Of a stretch of 20,032 nucleotides of DNA, positions 1 through 8,307 are shown piece after piece. The DNA lies in assembly GCA_002428215.1 (NCBI GenBank), contig DIUI01000115.1, positions 1-20,032 of the forward strand, read 5' to 3'. Origin of the DNA: Prolixibacteraceae bacterium UBA6162 (lineage in GTDB: Bacteria > Bacteroidota > Bacteroidia > Bacteroidales > Prolixibacteraceae). Both the position numbers and the translations under genes were made by a program. Numbering within the stretch: position 1 is the stretch's first letter; each line of letters starts with the position of its first letter. Under the pieces are notes generated by a model, which did not search any database, was not told where the DNA came from, and was given only the letters and a program-made list of their open reading frames with translations.

Positions 1-111
1 CAGATTGGACTGTCGCTTACCTACGACCACCGGGCACTCGACGGGGGCGAGGCATCGCGATTCCTTGCATCGGTTGTTCGTGAAATAGAGCAGTTATCGA
101 CCGGAATTTAA
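1..111 (+). CDS. 2-oxoacid dehydrogenase E2 component (dihydrolipoyl acyltransferase), 3' end only
   Basis: The window opens inside this gene. Frame 1 reads 36 residues and then TAA at 109-111. The visible tail contains TYDHRALDGGEASRFL, the C-terminal active-site signature (DHRxxDG) of the chloramphenicol-acetyltransferase-like catalytic domain of E2 subunits; the His and Asp of DHRALDG are the acyl-transfer catalytic residues in the family. The lipoyl and subunit-binding domains would lie upstream, outside the window. It is followed after 44 bp by the E1 alpha/beta fusion on the same strand, so the two very probably form one operon and one complex. The acyl substrate (pyruvate, branched-chain 2-oxoacid or acetoin) cannot be told from this fragment. 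Confidence 0.93.
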   Translation, partial: QIGLSLTYDHRALDGGEASRFLASVVREIEQLSTGI

Positions 112-155
112 CCAGTACAAATCCAGCTTTTAACCACATTGCAAATCCTTAAGCC

Positions 156-2624
156 ATGCCAAAGTCGCAATTCATAAACCCTGCAGATGTTCGCAAAGCG
201 GGCAATATCACCTTCAACCCAATTCCTGTCAACCAGTACAACAAAAGTTTTGCTCAGGAAAGGCAGAACTTTAGTGACAATGAGCTTATCCGGATCTATA
301 GGGATATGGTCATTATTAGAGAGTTCGAAACTATGCTCAATCTGATTAAAATTAGAGGAGTATACCATGGGGTGGAATACAACCATCCCGGACCTGCGCA
401 TCTTTCGATTGGACAGGAGGCTGCCGCAGTAGGCATGGCCTATACACTATCGGCCAGCGATTTTATTTTCGGATCGCACAGAAGTCATGGTGAAATTCTG
501 GCCAAAGGACTTTCGGCCATTCAACAAATGGACGAAATTACACTGATGCAGGTTATGGAGGGCCATTTTAAAGGGGCCACACTGGCACCTGTGGCTGCAA
601 CACACCAGGGGAGTATCAGGGAGCTGGCTGTAAAATTTCTATTGTACGGCACACTCGCTGAGATTTTTGCACGGGAAACCGGTTTTAACAGAGGACTGGG
701 TGGCTCAATGCATGCCTTTTTTACCCCATTTGGAGTCTACCCAAACAATGCCATTGTAGGAGGATCGGGTGATATTGCCGTTGGTGCAGCACTGTTTAAA
801 AAGGTAAACCTCAAACCTGGAATCGTTGTGGCCAACATTGGTGATGCTTCATTGGCATGCGGGCCTGTTTGGGAAGGAATTTCCTTTGCCACTATGGATC
901 AGTTTTCGCAGTTGTGGGACGATGCCCACAAGGGAGGGTTGCCGCTCATCATCAATATCATGAACAATCAGTACGGCATGGGTGGCCAAACCAGCGGTGA
1001 AACCATGGGGTACGGCATTGCTGCCCGTTTAGGGGCCGGAGTAAATACCGACCAGATGCATGCCGAAAGGATCGATGGATACAATCCGCTCGCAGTTATC
1101 GATGCCTACCAAAGAAAGCGTACAATTCTGGAAGCAGGAAAAGGTCCGGTTCTGCTCGATGTTCTAACTTACCGCTATAGCGGGCATTCACCCTCCGATG
1201 CTTCATCTTACCGATCGAAAGAGGAGGTAGAGGCGTGGGAGGCTGTCGATTCCATTGCCTGGTTTAAACAACAGCTAACCCAAACCGGGGTTGCTACAGA
1301 GGCTTTCCTCGATAGTTTGAGAGATGGAATTGTGGAAGAGGTTACCAACACCCTGAAATTGGCCATCGACCCACAGATATCACCTTATATGAATCTAACA
1401 TCGCGGCCCGATACCATTGGAGAAATGATGTTTTCGAACCAAAGCATCGACCGGATGGAAGAGCGTCTGCCTGATACAAACCATCCCCTGCCAGAAAATC
1501 CAAGGGTTAAACAACTCGCAACAAAAGAGCGCTATGCCTTCGACGAGACAGGCAAACCCCACTCCAAAATCAAAAACTATGTTTTGCGCGATGGCATTTT
1601 TGAGGCGATTATAGACCGGTTTTACAAAGACCCTACCCTGATAGCCTATGGTGAAGAAAACCGCGACTGGGGGGGAGCTTTTGCAGTTTATCGGGGACTT
1701 ACCGAGGCGCTTCCTTATCATAGGCTCTTTAATTCCCCAATTGCCGAAGGGGCGATTGTAGGAACGGCCATTGGTTATGCGATGTGCGGAGGAAGGGTAA
1801 TACCCGAAATTATGTATGCCGATTTTCTGGGTCGCGCAGGCGATGAAGTGTTTAATCAATTGCCCAAATGGCAGGCCATGAGTGGTAATGTTATTAAAAT
1901 GCCGGTTGTTCTTAGGGTTTCTATCGGATCGAAATATGGAGCACAACACTCTCAGGATTGGTCGACTTTGGTTACCCATATCCCCGGATTAAAGGTTGTA
2001 TTCCCGGCCACACCCTACGATGCCAAAGGACTTATGAATGCAGCACTGCAGGGTACCGATCCTGTGGTATTTTTCGAAAGTCAGCGGCTATACGATATCG
2101 GAGAGATGTTTCATAAGGAGGGCGTTCCCACAGGCTATTACGAAATTCCATTGGGAGAACCCGACATAAAACGAGCTGGAAACGATATCACATTTCTCAC
2201 CGTTGGAGCTACCCTCTACAGGGCGATTGAGGCGGCAGAACGACTCCAAAACGAGTTTGGGTTATCGGCCGAAGTAATTGATGCACGCTCGCTGGTGCCA
2301 TTTAACTATAAACCCGTAATAGATTCAATCAGCAAAACGGGGAAAATCATAATCGCCGGAGACGCCTCAGCCAGAGGCTCCTTTTTACGCGAATTGGCAT
2401 CAACCATTACAGAGCTGGCATTCGACCTGCTGGATGCACCACCTGTGGTATTGGGCTCACGAAATTGGATTACCCCTGCTTATGAGCTCGAAGAGTATTT
2501 CTTCCCACAAGCCACATGGTTTCTCGATGCTATCCATACGCGAATAATCCCTCTGGAGGGCTATACCCCAGTAAACGACTGGAGCGAATCAAAGCAATTA
2601 GAATGGAATGCCTCGGGGATTTAA
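156..2624 (+). CDS. 2-oxoacid dehydrogenase E1 component, fused alpha and beta subunits (thiamine-diphosphate dependent)
   Basis: This 822-residue protein carries both halves of an alpha2beta2-type E1, so it should decarboxylate a 2-oxoacid and pass the acyl group to the lipoyl group of E2. The alpha half (about residues 40-430) has HRSHG at 108-112, the thiamine-diphosphate/Mg motif beginning GDAS at 229 and ending with N270-N271 (NNQYGMGG), and YRYSGHSPSD matching the family's GHSxxD loop. The beta half starts near residue 475 and has E531 in NSPIAEG (cofactor activation) and H598 in GAQHSQD, the expected catalytic His. The third position of the usual GDG is Ala, and the spacing to NN is longer than usual. 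Fused E1 proteins of this type are common in Bacteroidota. The ATG at 156 follows the E2 stop by 44 bp. The final TAA overlaps the stop of the convergent peptidase gene. Substrate specificity (branched-chain oxoacids versus pyruvate) is undecided. Confidence 0.93.
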   Translation: MPKSQFINPADVRKAGNITFNPIPVNQYNKSFAQERQNFSDNELIRIYRDMVIIREFETMLNLIKIRGVYHGVEYNHPGPAHLSIGQEAAAVGMAYTLSASDFIFGSHRSHGEILAKGLSAIQQMDEITLMQVMEGHFKGATLAPVAATHQGSIRELAVKFLLYGTLAEIFARETGFNRGLGGSMHAFFTPFGVYPNNAIVGGSGDIAVGAALFKKVNLKPGIVVANIGDASLACGPVWEGISFATMDQFSQLWDDAHKGGLPLIINIMNNQYGMGGQTSGETMGYGIAARLGAGVNTDQMHAERIDGYNPLAVIDAYQRKRTILEAGKGPVLLDVLTYRYSGHSPSDASSYRSKEEVEAWEAVDSIAWFKQQLTQTGVATEAFLDSLRDGIVEEVTNTLKLAIDPQISPYMNLTSRPDTIGEMMFSNQSIDRMEERLPDTNHPLPENPRVKQLATKERYAFDETGKPHSKIKNYVLRDGIFEAIIDRFYKDPTLIAYGEENRDWGGAFAVYRGLTEALPYHRLFNSPIAEGAIVGTAIGYAMCGGRVIPEIMYADFLGRAGDEVFNQLPKWQAMSGNVIKMPVVLRVSIGSKYGAQHSQDWSTLVTHIPGLKVVFPATPYDAKGLMNAALQGTDPVVFFESQRLYDIGEMFHKEGVPTGYYEIPLGEPDIKRAGNDITFLTVGATLYRAIEAAERLQNEFGLSAEVIDARSLVPFNYKPVIDSISKTGKIIIAGDASARGSFLRELASTITELAFDLLDAPPVVLGSRNWITPAYELEEYFFPQATWFLDAIHTRIIPLEGYTPVNDWSESKQLEWNASGI

Positions 2625-3463
2625 TAGATTCTTATCACCATCCCTATCCGCAATATCGAACGGGTAGTAAGGTTATTGAGCTCACACAGTTCATTAACGG
2701 TAACCTGAAACTGCCGGGCAATGGCCGAAAGGGTATCCCCCTGGCGAATTTTGTAGGTATCCGGAGTTCCATCCATGTCGCGGACATATTTGGTGCCGGT
2801 TTTTGGTTTGCTCACCAGCTCGGCAATCATCTCCTTACCTTCAATCTCAGACTTAATAAAGCTCTGTTCAAAATCAAAGATAAGTTCAGGATTATAGGCC
2901 TTGCCATTTTCCCTGATTTCGAAATGGAGGTGAGTGCCCGTCGCACGGCCGGTTCGGCCACCAAGACCAATAGTTTGTCCAACAGAAATGGTATCACCTA
3001 CCTTGACCAGCAAATCAGAAAGATGGGCATAATACGTTTGCAACCCATAAGGATGGTCAATTATCACCAGCTTGCCATAAGCATAATAGGTTTGGGACCG
3101 GCTTACAACACCCTGGTAGGCGGCAACCACTGTATCGCCCAGGTTGAGTTTTATATCGGTGCCGGTATGCATCCGGCCACGACGCATTCCAAACTTGCTC
3201 ACAACATTACCACGGAAAGGAACAACAAACTGATTCAGCATTTCTGCAAAAGCAGGCAATTCTCCTTCGGCCGGAACCTGATCATTATCGGTAATGATAA
3301 AGTCAGGACCTATATCGAGCGTATCAGTAAAGAGTTCAACGGACGGGGTGTATACTTCAAGTGTGTCGGAAAGGGCATAAGCGAATTTGCCGGTGCCCAC
3401 TATAAAGAAAAAAAGTATTGCGATGCAACGAATGGACATCTGTATGAATGATTTTCTAATCAT
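2621..3463 (-). CDS. Secreted M23-family metallopeptidase with C-terminal LysM domain
   Basis: This is a predicted peptidoglycan endopeptidase of 280 residues acting outside the inner membrane. I chose the ATG at 3463 because it places a classical signal peptide at the N-terminus: MIRKSFIQMSIR, then a hydrophobic stretch to about residue 24, with likely cleavage after AYA at 28-30. The frame stays open for 32 codons further upstream, without a signal-like start. The M23 domain spans about 82-198 and has the complete zinc site: H99 and D103 in HTGTD, H180 in HLHFE, and H147 in YAHLS. A LysM repeat (YKIRQGDTLSAIARQF) occupies about 237-280 and should anchor the enzyme to peptidoglycan. LysM is C-terminal here, whereas many M23 proteins carry it N-terminally. 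No missing catalytic residue is seen, so an active enzyme is expected. Its stop codon overlaps that of the convergent E1 gene. Confidence 0.93.
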   Translation of the reverse strand: MIRKSFIQMSIRCIAILFFFIVGTGKFAYALSDTLEVYTPSVELFTDTLDIGPDFIITDNDQVPAEGELPAFAEMLNQFVVPFRGNVVSKFGMRRGRMHTGTDIKLNLGDTVVAAYQGVVSRSQTYYAYGKLVIIDHPYGLQTYYAHLSDLLVKVGDTISVGQTIGLGGRTGRATGTHLHFEIRENGKAYNPELIFDFEQSFIKSEIEGKEMIAELVSKPKTGTKYVRDMDGTPDTYKIRQGDTLSAIARQFQVTVNELCELNNLTTRSILRIGMVIRIY

Positions 3464-3717
3464 GCGCTTCAATTCAAAATTTCCTTCCATTCCAAACCGG
3501 GAACGAAAAGTTGATTCAGTACGCGAAATTATAGAATATTCGTTTGCAAGCACCACCATTAACAGTTTTTACAGCTTTAAGCCGAACCAAACCCGTGCTA
3601 GCAAACTCATCACTAACTTAATTTTCAATTCATTAAATGATTTCTACAGAGGGTTCGGTGATAGATTTAAAGAACAGACTATACTGAAAAACAGCCATCC
3701 CATTTGCTTCAAAATGG

Positions 3718-3725
3718 TAATTTTG
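3718..3725 (+). promoter_or_regulatory. Predicted Bacteroidota -7 promoter box (TAATTTTG) of the PHP/aldolase operon
   Basis: TAATTTTG is an exact match to the TAnnTTTG -7 element used by the primary sigma factor of Bacteroidota. It lies 26 nt before the ATG at 3752, leaving a leader of about 20 nt. A TTTG occurs at 3703-3706, but it is only 11 nt away, too close to be a proper -33 element. The call therefore rests on the -7 box and its position. Confidence 0.55.
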
Positions 3726-3751
3726 CAAAGATTACACAACAAATTCAATCC

Positions 3752-4960
3752 ATGAACCTATACAACTTCGAACTCACGGCAGGCTCCCGGGAAGGATCTA
3801 AAAACCATCCCAAAGTGAACGCCCATATCCATACTCCTCACTCCTACAGCGCTTTTACCGACATTGAGCAACCTTTCATGATGGCTCAAACAGAGGGCAT
3901 ATCTGTACTGGGAATCAACGACTTTTACACAACCGACGGGTACCCCGAATTTGCCGTACTAGCAAAGAAGTATCGAATATTTCCGCTTTTCAATATCGAA
4001 TTCATGGCTCTTCAGAAGGAGGAACAGCAAGCCAACATCCGCATCAATGACCCACAGAATCCGGGTCGCACCTATTTAAGCGGCAAAGGCCTGCAATTTC
4101 CCACAAAGATGAGTGAGGCCTCGGCTGCGATCCTGCAGAAGGTGCAGCAGGAAAGCAATCTGCAAACCTTTGCCATGATTGAAAAGCTGAACCTACATCT
4201 GCAACAATCTGGAATTAACATCCACTTGGAGGCCGGGAAAATAAAGAATGACCTGGCGCGAAATCTCCTCAGGGAGAGACATATCGCTACCGCACTTCGG
4301 CAGGAGATGGAGATTTTAGCTACGGACCCGACCGTCAGAAAACAGCTATACACCCAACTTTTCTCGGGTATAACTCCTGTTAGCGACACAATGAACCATG
4401 CTGCGCTCGAGAACGAGATTCGCAACCGCATGCTGAAAGCCGGAGGTCCGGCCTATGTTGCCGAAAATGAGCAGGCTTTTCTGAGTTTAAATGAGGTTAT
4501 GGAACTGATTATCGATGCCGGGGGGATACCTTGTTATCCCGTTCTTCTCGACGACAATGCAGGCAACTACACCGACTTTGAAGCCAATTTTGAAGCCATG
4601 GCCAATACCTTGGCTGAGAAAAATATATTTATGGTTGAGCTTATTCCCGGCAGGAATGATTTTGAAGCCGTGAAAAGGTTTGTTCACTATTTTTCGGACC
4701 GAAATTTCACAATCACTTTCGGCACAGAACACAACACGCCACTTCTCGAAGAATTAACGGTTTCATGCAGAGGCAAGGTGCCCCTGGATAGCGCTTTGAC
4801 CGAAGAGAATGCCAGGGGTGCTGCCATTATTGCGGCCCATCAGTACCTTACCCAAAGAGGCCTACCCGGCTTTCCGGTCAAAACCCAACCAACGAAAGAG
4901 CGTTTTGCAGAACTGGAGTCCATCGGACGACAAGTTATAGATCAATTTACAAACCAGTAA
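3752..4960 (+). CDS. PHP-domain-like metal-dependent protein (putative phosphoesterase)
   Basis: This 402-residue protein resembles the PHP (polymerase and histidinol phosphatase) family, whose members are metal-dependent phosphoesterases or hydrolases. The N-terminal motif NAHIHTPHS (H25, H27) matches PHP motif I (HxHTxxS). NIEF (E83) fits the conserved Glu after the third strand, and FGTEHNTP near the C-terminus matches the late metal-binding His motif. Motif II is atypical: GINDFYT has Phe where TDH normally supplies a His. The segment between about 90 and 250 is a long, mostly helical insertion without recognised motifs. I take the ATG at 3752 rather than the upstream in-frame start at 3704, because the latter lies upstream of the predicted -7 box. 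It is followed after only 3 bp by the aldolase/SDR gene, so the two are almost certainly co-transcribed. The substrate is unknown. Confidence 0.72.
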   Translation: MNLYNFELTAGSREGSKNHPKVNAHIHTPHSYSAFTDIEQPFMMAQTEGISVLGINDFYTTDGYPEFAVLAKKYRIFPLFNIEFMALQKEEQQANIRINDPQNPGRTYLSGKGLQFPTKMSEASAAILQKVQQESNLQTFAMIEKLNLHLQQSGINIHLEAGKIKNDLARNLLRERHIATALRQEMEILATDPTVRKQLYTQLFSGITPVSDTMNHAALENEIRNRMLKAGGPAYVAENEQAFLSLNEVMELIIDAGGIPCYPVLLDDNAGNYTDFEANFEAMANTLAEKNIFMVELIPGRNDFEAVKRFVHYFSDRNFTITFGTEHNTPLLEELTVSCRGKVPLDSALTEENARGAAIIAAHQYLTQRGLPGFPVKTQPTKERFAELESIGRQVIDQFTNQ

Positions 4961-4963
4961 ACC

Positions 4964-6937
4964 ATGAACACAGCATTACAGGAGCTAACCACCATCTCGC
5001 AGTCGTTTGGCCGGCAAAAGAAGTTTGTTATCGCCGGAGGAGGCAACACTTCGTGGAAAGATTCAGATCACCTATACATTAAGGCCAGTGGTATAAGTCT
5101 GGCCACCATAACACCCGAAGGTTTTTGTAGTATGGACAGAAAGAGACTTGACCAGCTTTCGGCGAAAAGCTTCTCCGACGATCCTGTTCAGAGGGAGGAG
5201 GAAGTAAAAAACAGCCTGCTTGCCTGCAAAACCGATCCCACGTCGCCCCTGCGACCTTCAGTTGAAACCTCCCTGCACAATCTGTTTGGATACACCTTTG
5301 TGGTGCATACACATCCTACGATTGTAAATGCAATGCTTTGCAGCAAAGAGGCTGAAAAGACTACAAGAGAGCTGTTTGGAGACAAAGCAATTTACGTCCC
5401 ATATTCCGATCCGGGGTTTGTGTTGTTCAAAATTATAGAGGGCGAAATTCTCGCCTACCGGTCACAAAATGGTCGCGACCCGCAGGTGGTTTTCATTCAG
5501 AACCACGGAGTGTTTGTGGCAGCCAATACAACAGCCGAAATTGAGGGACTCTACGCTGGAATTGAAACCACCATACAATCCAGATTGTCGAGCATCGCTT
5601 CCATTCAGTCGCAGCCGGTATCCGGTTTGTTGACCCAGGCCATTCCGGCAATCCGGATGTTGCTATCGGACAATGAGGTAAAGCTTGCAAGGGCTTTCAC
5701 CAATCCTTTGCTGATGCAGTTTGTGGAGAGTGAAACTAATTTTCAATCGATTGCATTCCCGTTCACTCCCGACCAAATGGTGTATTGTCAGTCCGAATAC
5801 CTTTACCTGTCCAAAGTCGGGAATTGCGAGGCCCTCATCGCACAAGTCGGGCAAGCATTACAGAGTTATCGGCAAAAAAAAGGCGTTTTGCCAAAACTTA
5901 TTTTCATACAGGGAGAAGGGGTAATTGCCATTGATGATACTGCACAGTCACTCGACTACCTGCAGGACCTTGTAGTTGATTTTACTCAGATAGCCGCCCA
6001 TAGCTATAGCTTTGGGGGACCCCATCCGATGACTTCTGAACAGATCTCATTTATTGAACAATGGGAAGTGGAAAATTATCGGAAAAAGGTATCGACAGGC
6101 AGCCGCGCAACAGGCAGGGTTGGTGGAAAAATAGTACTCATTACCGGTGGCGCTCAGGGTTTTGGGGCTGGTATTGCAGAAGCGCTGTTCATTGAGGGGG
6201 CCAACATAGTAGTGGCCGATTTGAATCGCGAGAAAGGCGAAGCTTTGGCAAAAAGCCTCAATGAGAAAGGGAAGCCCAATAAGGCAGAATTTGTAATTAC
6301 CGATGTGGGAGATCCGGAATCTGTGAAAATAATGGTCGAAACAACTGTCGGTTACTTTGGAGGGATTGATGCATTCATTTCAAATGCAGGCATTCTAGTT
6401 GCCGGTGGTCTGGATGAGATGACTCCTGAGACTTTCGACAGAATGACAAGAATCAATTACAATGCATTCTTTTACGGAGCGAAATATGTGTCGGCTGTAA
6501 TGCAGATTCAGCAGAAGTATCGACCCGGGTATTTCACTGACATTCTTCAAATCAACAGTAAGTCGGGGCTGAAAGGCAGCCGGAAGAATTTCGCTTATGC
6601 AGGAGGAAAATTCGGAGGAATAGGCCTTACACAATCCTTTGCGCTGGAATTAATGCCGTTTAATATAAAAGTAAATGCCATCTGCCCCGGGAACTATTTC
6701 GACGGACCATTATGGTCTGATCCAGAAAATGGTCTTTTTGTGCAATACCTTAAAGCAGGAAAGATTCCGGGAGCAACCAATCTGGAGGATGTGCGCAAAC
6801 ACTATGAAGCGCAGGTGCCCGCCGGCAGAGGCTGTACCCCCGGAGACGTGGCAAAGGCCATCCTGTATGCCATCGAGCAGGAGTATGAAACCGGACAGGC
6901 TATTCCGGTAACAGGAGGACAGGAGATGCTTAGCTAG
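4964..6937 (+). CDS. Bifunctional class II aldolase / short-chain dehydrogenase (rhamnulose-1-phosphate aldolase-lactaldehyde dehydrogenase type)
   Basis: This 657-residue cytosolic fusion has two catalytic modules. Residues about 1-370 are a class II (zinc) aldolase related to RhaD/FucA: AGGGNTSWK at 24-32 is the phosphate-binding loop, H115 and H117 (VVHTHP) and H181 (QNHG) are the expected zinc ligands, and SVETSLH at 99-105 supplies the conserved Glu. Residues about 386-657 are an SDR with the nucleotide loop TGGAQGFG at 394-401, NAG at 474-476, a catalytic Ser in NSKSG at 531-535, and Y545/K549 (YAGGK). In characterised relatives the aldolase splits a ketose 1-phosphate into DHAP and an aldehyde, and the dehydrogenase oxidises the aldehyde. 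Both sites look intact. No rhamnose isomerase, rhamnulose kinase or rhamnose regulator is adjacent, so a different sugar phosphate is possible. It starts 3 bp after the PHP gene and is followed after 48 bp by the SorE-like gene. Confidence 0.88.
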   Translation: MNTALQELTTISQSFGRQKKFVIAGGGNTSWKDSDHLYIKASGISLATITPEGFCSMDRKRLDQLSAKSFSDDPVQREEEVKNSLLACKTDPTSPLRPSVETSLHNLFGYTFVVHTHPTIVNAMLCSKEAEKTTRELFGDKAIYVPYSDPGFVLFKIIEGEILAYRSQNGRDPQVVFIQNHGVFVAANTTAEIEGLYAGIETTIQSRLSSIASIQSQPVSGLLTQAIPAIRMLLSDNEVKLARAFTNPLLMQFVESETNFQSIAFPFTPDQMVYCQSEYLYLSKVGNCEALIAQVGQALQSYRQKKGVLPKLIFIQGEGVIAIDDTAQSLDYLQDLVVDFTQIAAHSYSFGGPHPMTSEQISFIEQWEVENYRKKVSTGSRATGRVGGKIVLITGGAQGFGAGIAEALFIEGANIVVADLNREKGEALAKSLNEKGKPNKAEFVITDVGDPESVKIMVETTVGYFGGIDAFISNAGILVAGGLDEMTPETFDRMTRINYNAFFYGAKYVSAVMQIQQKYRPGYFTDILQINSKSGLKGSRKNFAYAGGKFGGIGLTQSFALELMPFNIKVNAICPGNYFDGPLWSDPENGLFVQYLKAGKIPGATNLEDVRKHYEAQVPAGRGCTPGDVAKAILYAIEQEYETGQAIPVTGGQEMLS

Positions 6938-6985
6938 CAAAGAATCATGAATGGCCAATTAATTATTTAATTTACCAATATTGAT

Positions 6986-8269
6986 ATGAAAACCACCGCA
7001 GTAAGACTATATGGGAAAGAGGATTTAAGGCTCGAAACCTTCGAATTGCCAAAAATTACGGACGATGAGATACTCGCCCGGGTAGTTTCCGACAGTATCT
7101 GTATGTCGTCATATAAGGCTGCGCATCAGGGCAGCGACCATAAACGCATACCCGAAAATCTGAAAGATAACCCTGTAATCATTGGTCATGAATTCAGTGG
7201 CGAAATTGTTGAGGTTGGGGCCAACTGGAGACACAAATTCAGCGTGGGCCAAAAGTACTCCATCCAGCCTGCAATTTACTACCCCGAGGGGCCAGTAGGG
7301 GTCTTAAGCGCACCGGGATACAGTTATCCTTTTATTGGGGGAGATGCTACTTATGTTATTATACCCAAAGATGTACTGTTACAAGATTGCTTGTTGGTAT
7401 ACGATGGCGAAGGATTCTACCCCGCCTCACTTGCCGAACCACTCTCTTGTGTAATTGGGGCCATGCATGCCAATTATCACACCAAACCAGGCTCGTACCT
7501 GCACCAGATGGAAATCATAGATGGAGGCAAAATGGCAATACTTGCAGGGGTTGGGCCGATGGGACTTGCAGCGATTAACTTCGTAGTTAACCGGACTGAT
7601 CGCAAGCCATCACTCCTTGTAGTTACGGATATTGATCAATCACGACTCGACAGGGCCGCCATAATCTTTCCACCTGTCTGGGCAGCGGAGCATGGCATAG
7701 AGCTTATATATCTTAACACAGCAGAAGATAACATCGCAGTGGAGCGATTAAAAGAATTGTCGGGTGGTGAGGGCTTCGACGATGTTTTTGTTTTTGCTCC
7801 TGTTCCGCTTGTTATCGAACAGGCCGATGCCATACTTGCCAACGACGGATGTCTTAATTTCTTTGCCGGTCCTTCTGACCCAAACTTCTCGGCAAAAATG
7901 AATTTTTACAACGTACACTATGGATCCACCCACGTTGTGGGCACCTCTGGAGGCAACAACGACGATATGGTTGAGGCACTCGACATTATGGCCAAAGGGC
8001 TTGATCCAGCCGGGTTGATTACCCACATAGGCGGATTGAACGCAGTGATTGATACTACCCTGAATTTGCCGTCAATACCCGGAGGGAAAAAATTAATCTA
8101 CACCCACAAGGAGCTGCCGCTTACTGCCATTGCAGATTTTGAAATAGTAGGAAAATCCAATCCGCTATATGCAGAACTTGCAGCCATTGTATCAAAAACA
8201 AAGGGGTTGTGGTCGGTGGAAGCCGAAGCTTACCTGCTGGCAAATGCACCCAATATAAGACTGCACTAA
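6986..8269 (+). CDS. Zinc-dependent medium-chain dehydrogenase, L-sorbose-1-phosphate reductase-like
   Basis: This 427-residue cytosolic NAD(P)-dependent oxidoreductase of the medium-chain family most resembles SorE-type sorbose-1-phosphate reductases, in length and in segments such as SDSICMSSYK, NPVIIGHEFSGEIVEVG and EPLSCVIGA. The likely catalytic zinc ligands are C39, H68, E69 and E151. The four-cysteine structural zinc lobe of classical alcohol dehydrogenases is absent. The nucleotide-binding loop is GVGPMG at 189-193, followed by a strand ending in D215 (VVTDID). It lies 48 bp downstream of the aldolase/SDR gene and is the last gene before a strong hairpin, so it is probably the third gene of that operon. 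By analogy it would interconvert a ketose phosphate and a sugar-alcohol phosphate; the substrate itself is inferred. Confidence 0.82.
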   Translation: MKTTAVRLYGKEDLRLETFELPKITDDEILARVVSDSICMSSYKAAHQGSDHKRIPENLKDNPVIIGHEFSGEIVEVGANWRHKFSVGQKYSIQPAIYYPEGPVGVLSAPGYSYPFIGGDATYVIIPKDVLLQDCLLVYDGEGFYPASLAEPLSCVIGAMHANYHTKPGSYLHQMEIIDGGKMAILAGVGPMGLAAINFVVNRTDRKPSLLVVTDIDQSRLDRAAIIFPPVWAAEHGIELIYLNTAEDNIAVERLKELSGGEGFDDVFVFAPVPLVIEQADAILANDGCLNFFAGPSDPNFSAKMNFYNVHYGSTHVVGTSGGNNDDMVEALDIMAKGLDPAGLITHIGGLNAVIDTTLNLPSIPGGKKLIYTHKELPLTAIADFEIVGKSNPLYAELAAIVSKTKGLWSVEAEAYLLANAPNIRLH

Positions 8270-8275
8270 TTGCAA

Positions 8276-8307
8276 AAAGGGTACTCTCATTTAAGAAAGT
8301 ACCCTTT
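8276..8307. terminator. Strong hairpin, probable bidirectional intrinsic terminator
   Basis: AAAGGGTACT (8276-8285) pairs perfectly with AGTACCCTTT (8298-8307) across a 12-nt loop. On the plus strand it starts 6 nt after the stop of the dehydrogenase gene, but only a short T run follows. On the minus strand the stem is extended by TTTTTGCA, a proper U-tract for transcripts of the beta-propeller gene arriving from the right. A leader or attenuator role for the sequence that follows is an alternative. Confidence 0.7.

Noticed and set aside
1395..1979. 194-codon minus-strand frame inside the E1 fusion
   Set aside because: It lies wholly within the E1 coding region, has no motifs, and has no promoter or start context.
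2516..3451. 311-codon open frame on the plus strand, antisense to the M23 peptidase gene
   Set aside because: It overlaps the end of E1 and nearly all of a well-supported peptidase gene, has no family motif and a low-complexity basic composition, and is best explained as a shadow frame.
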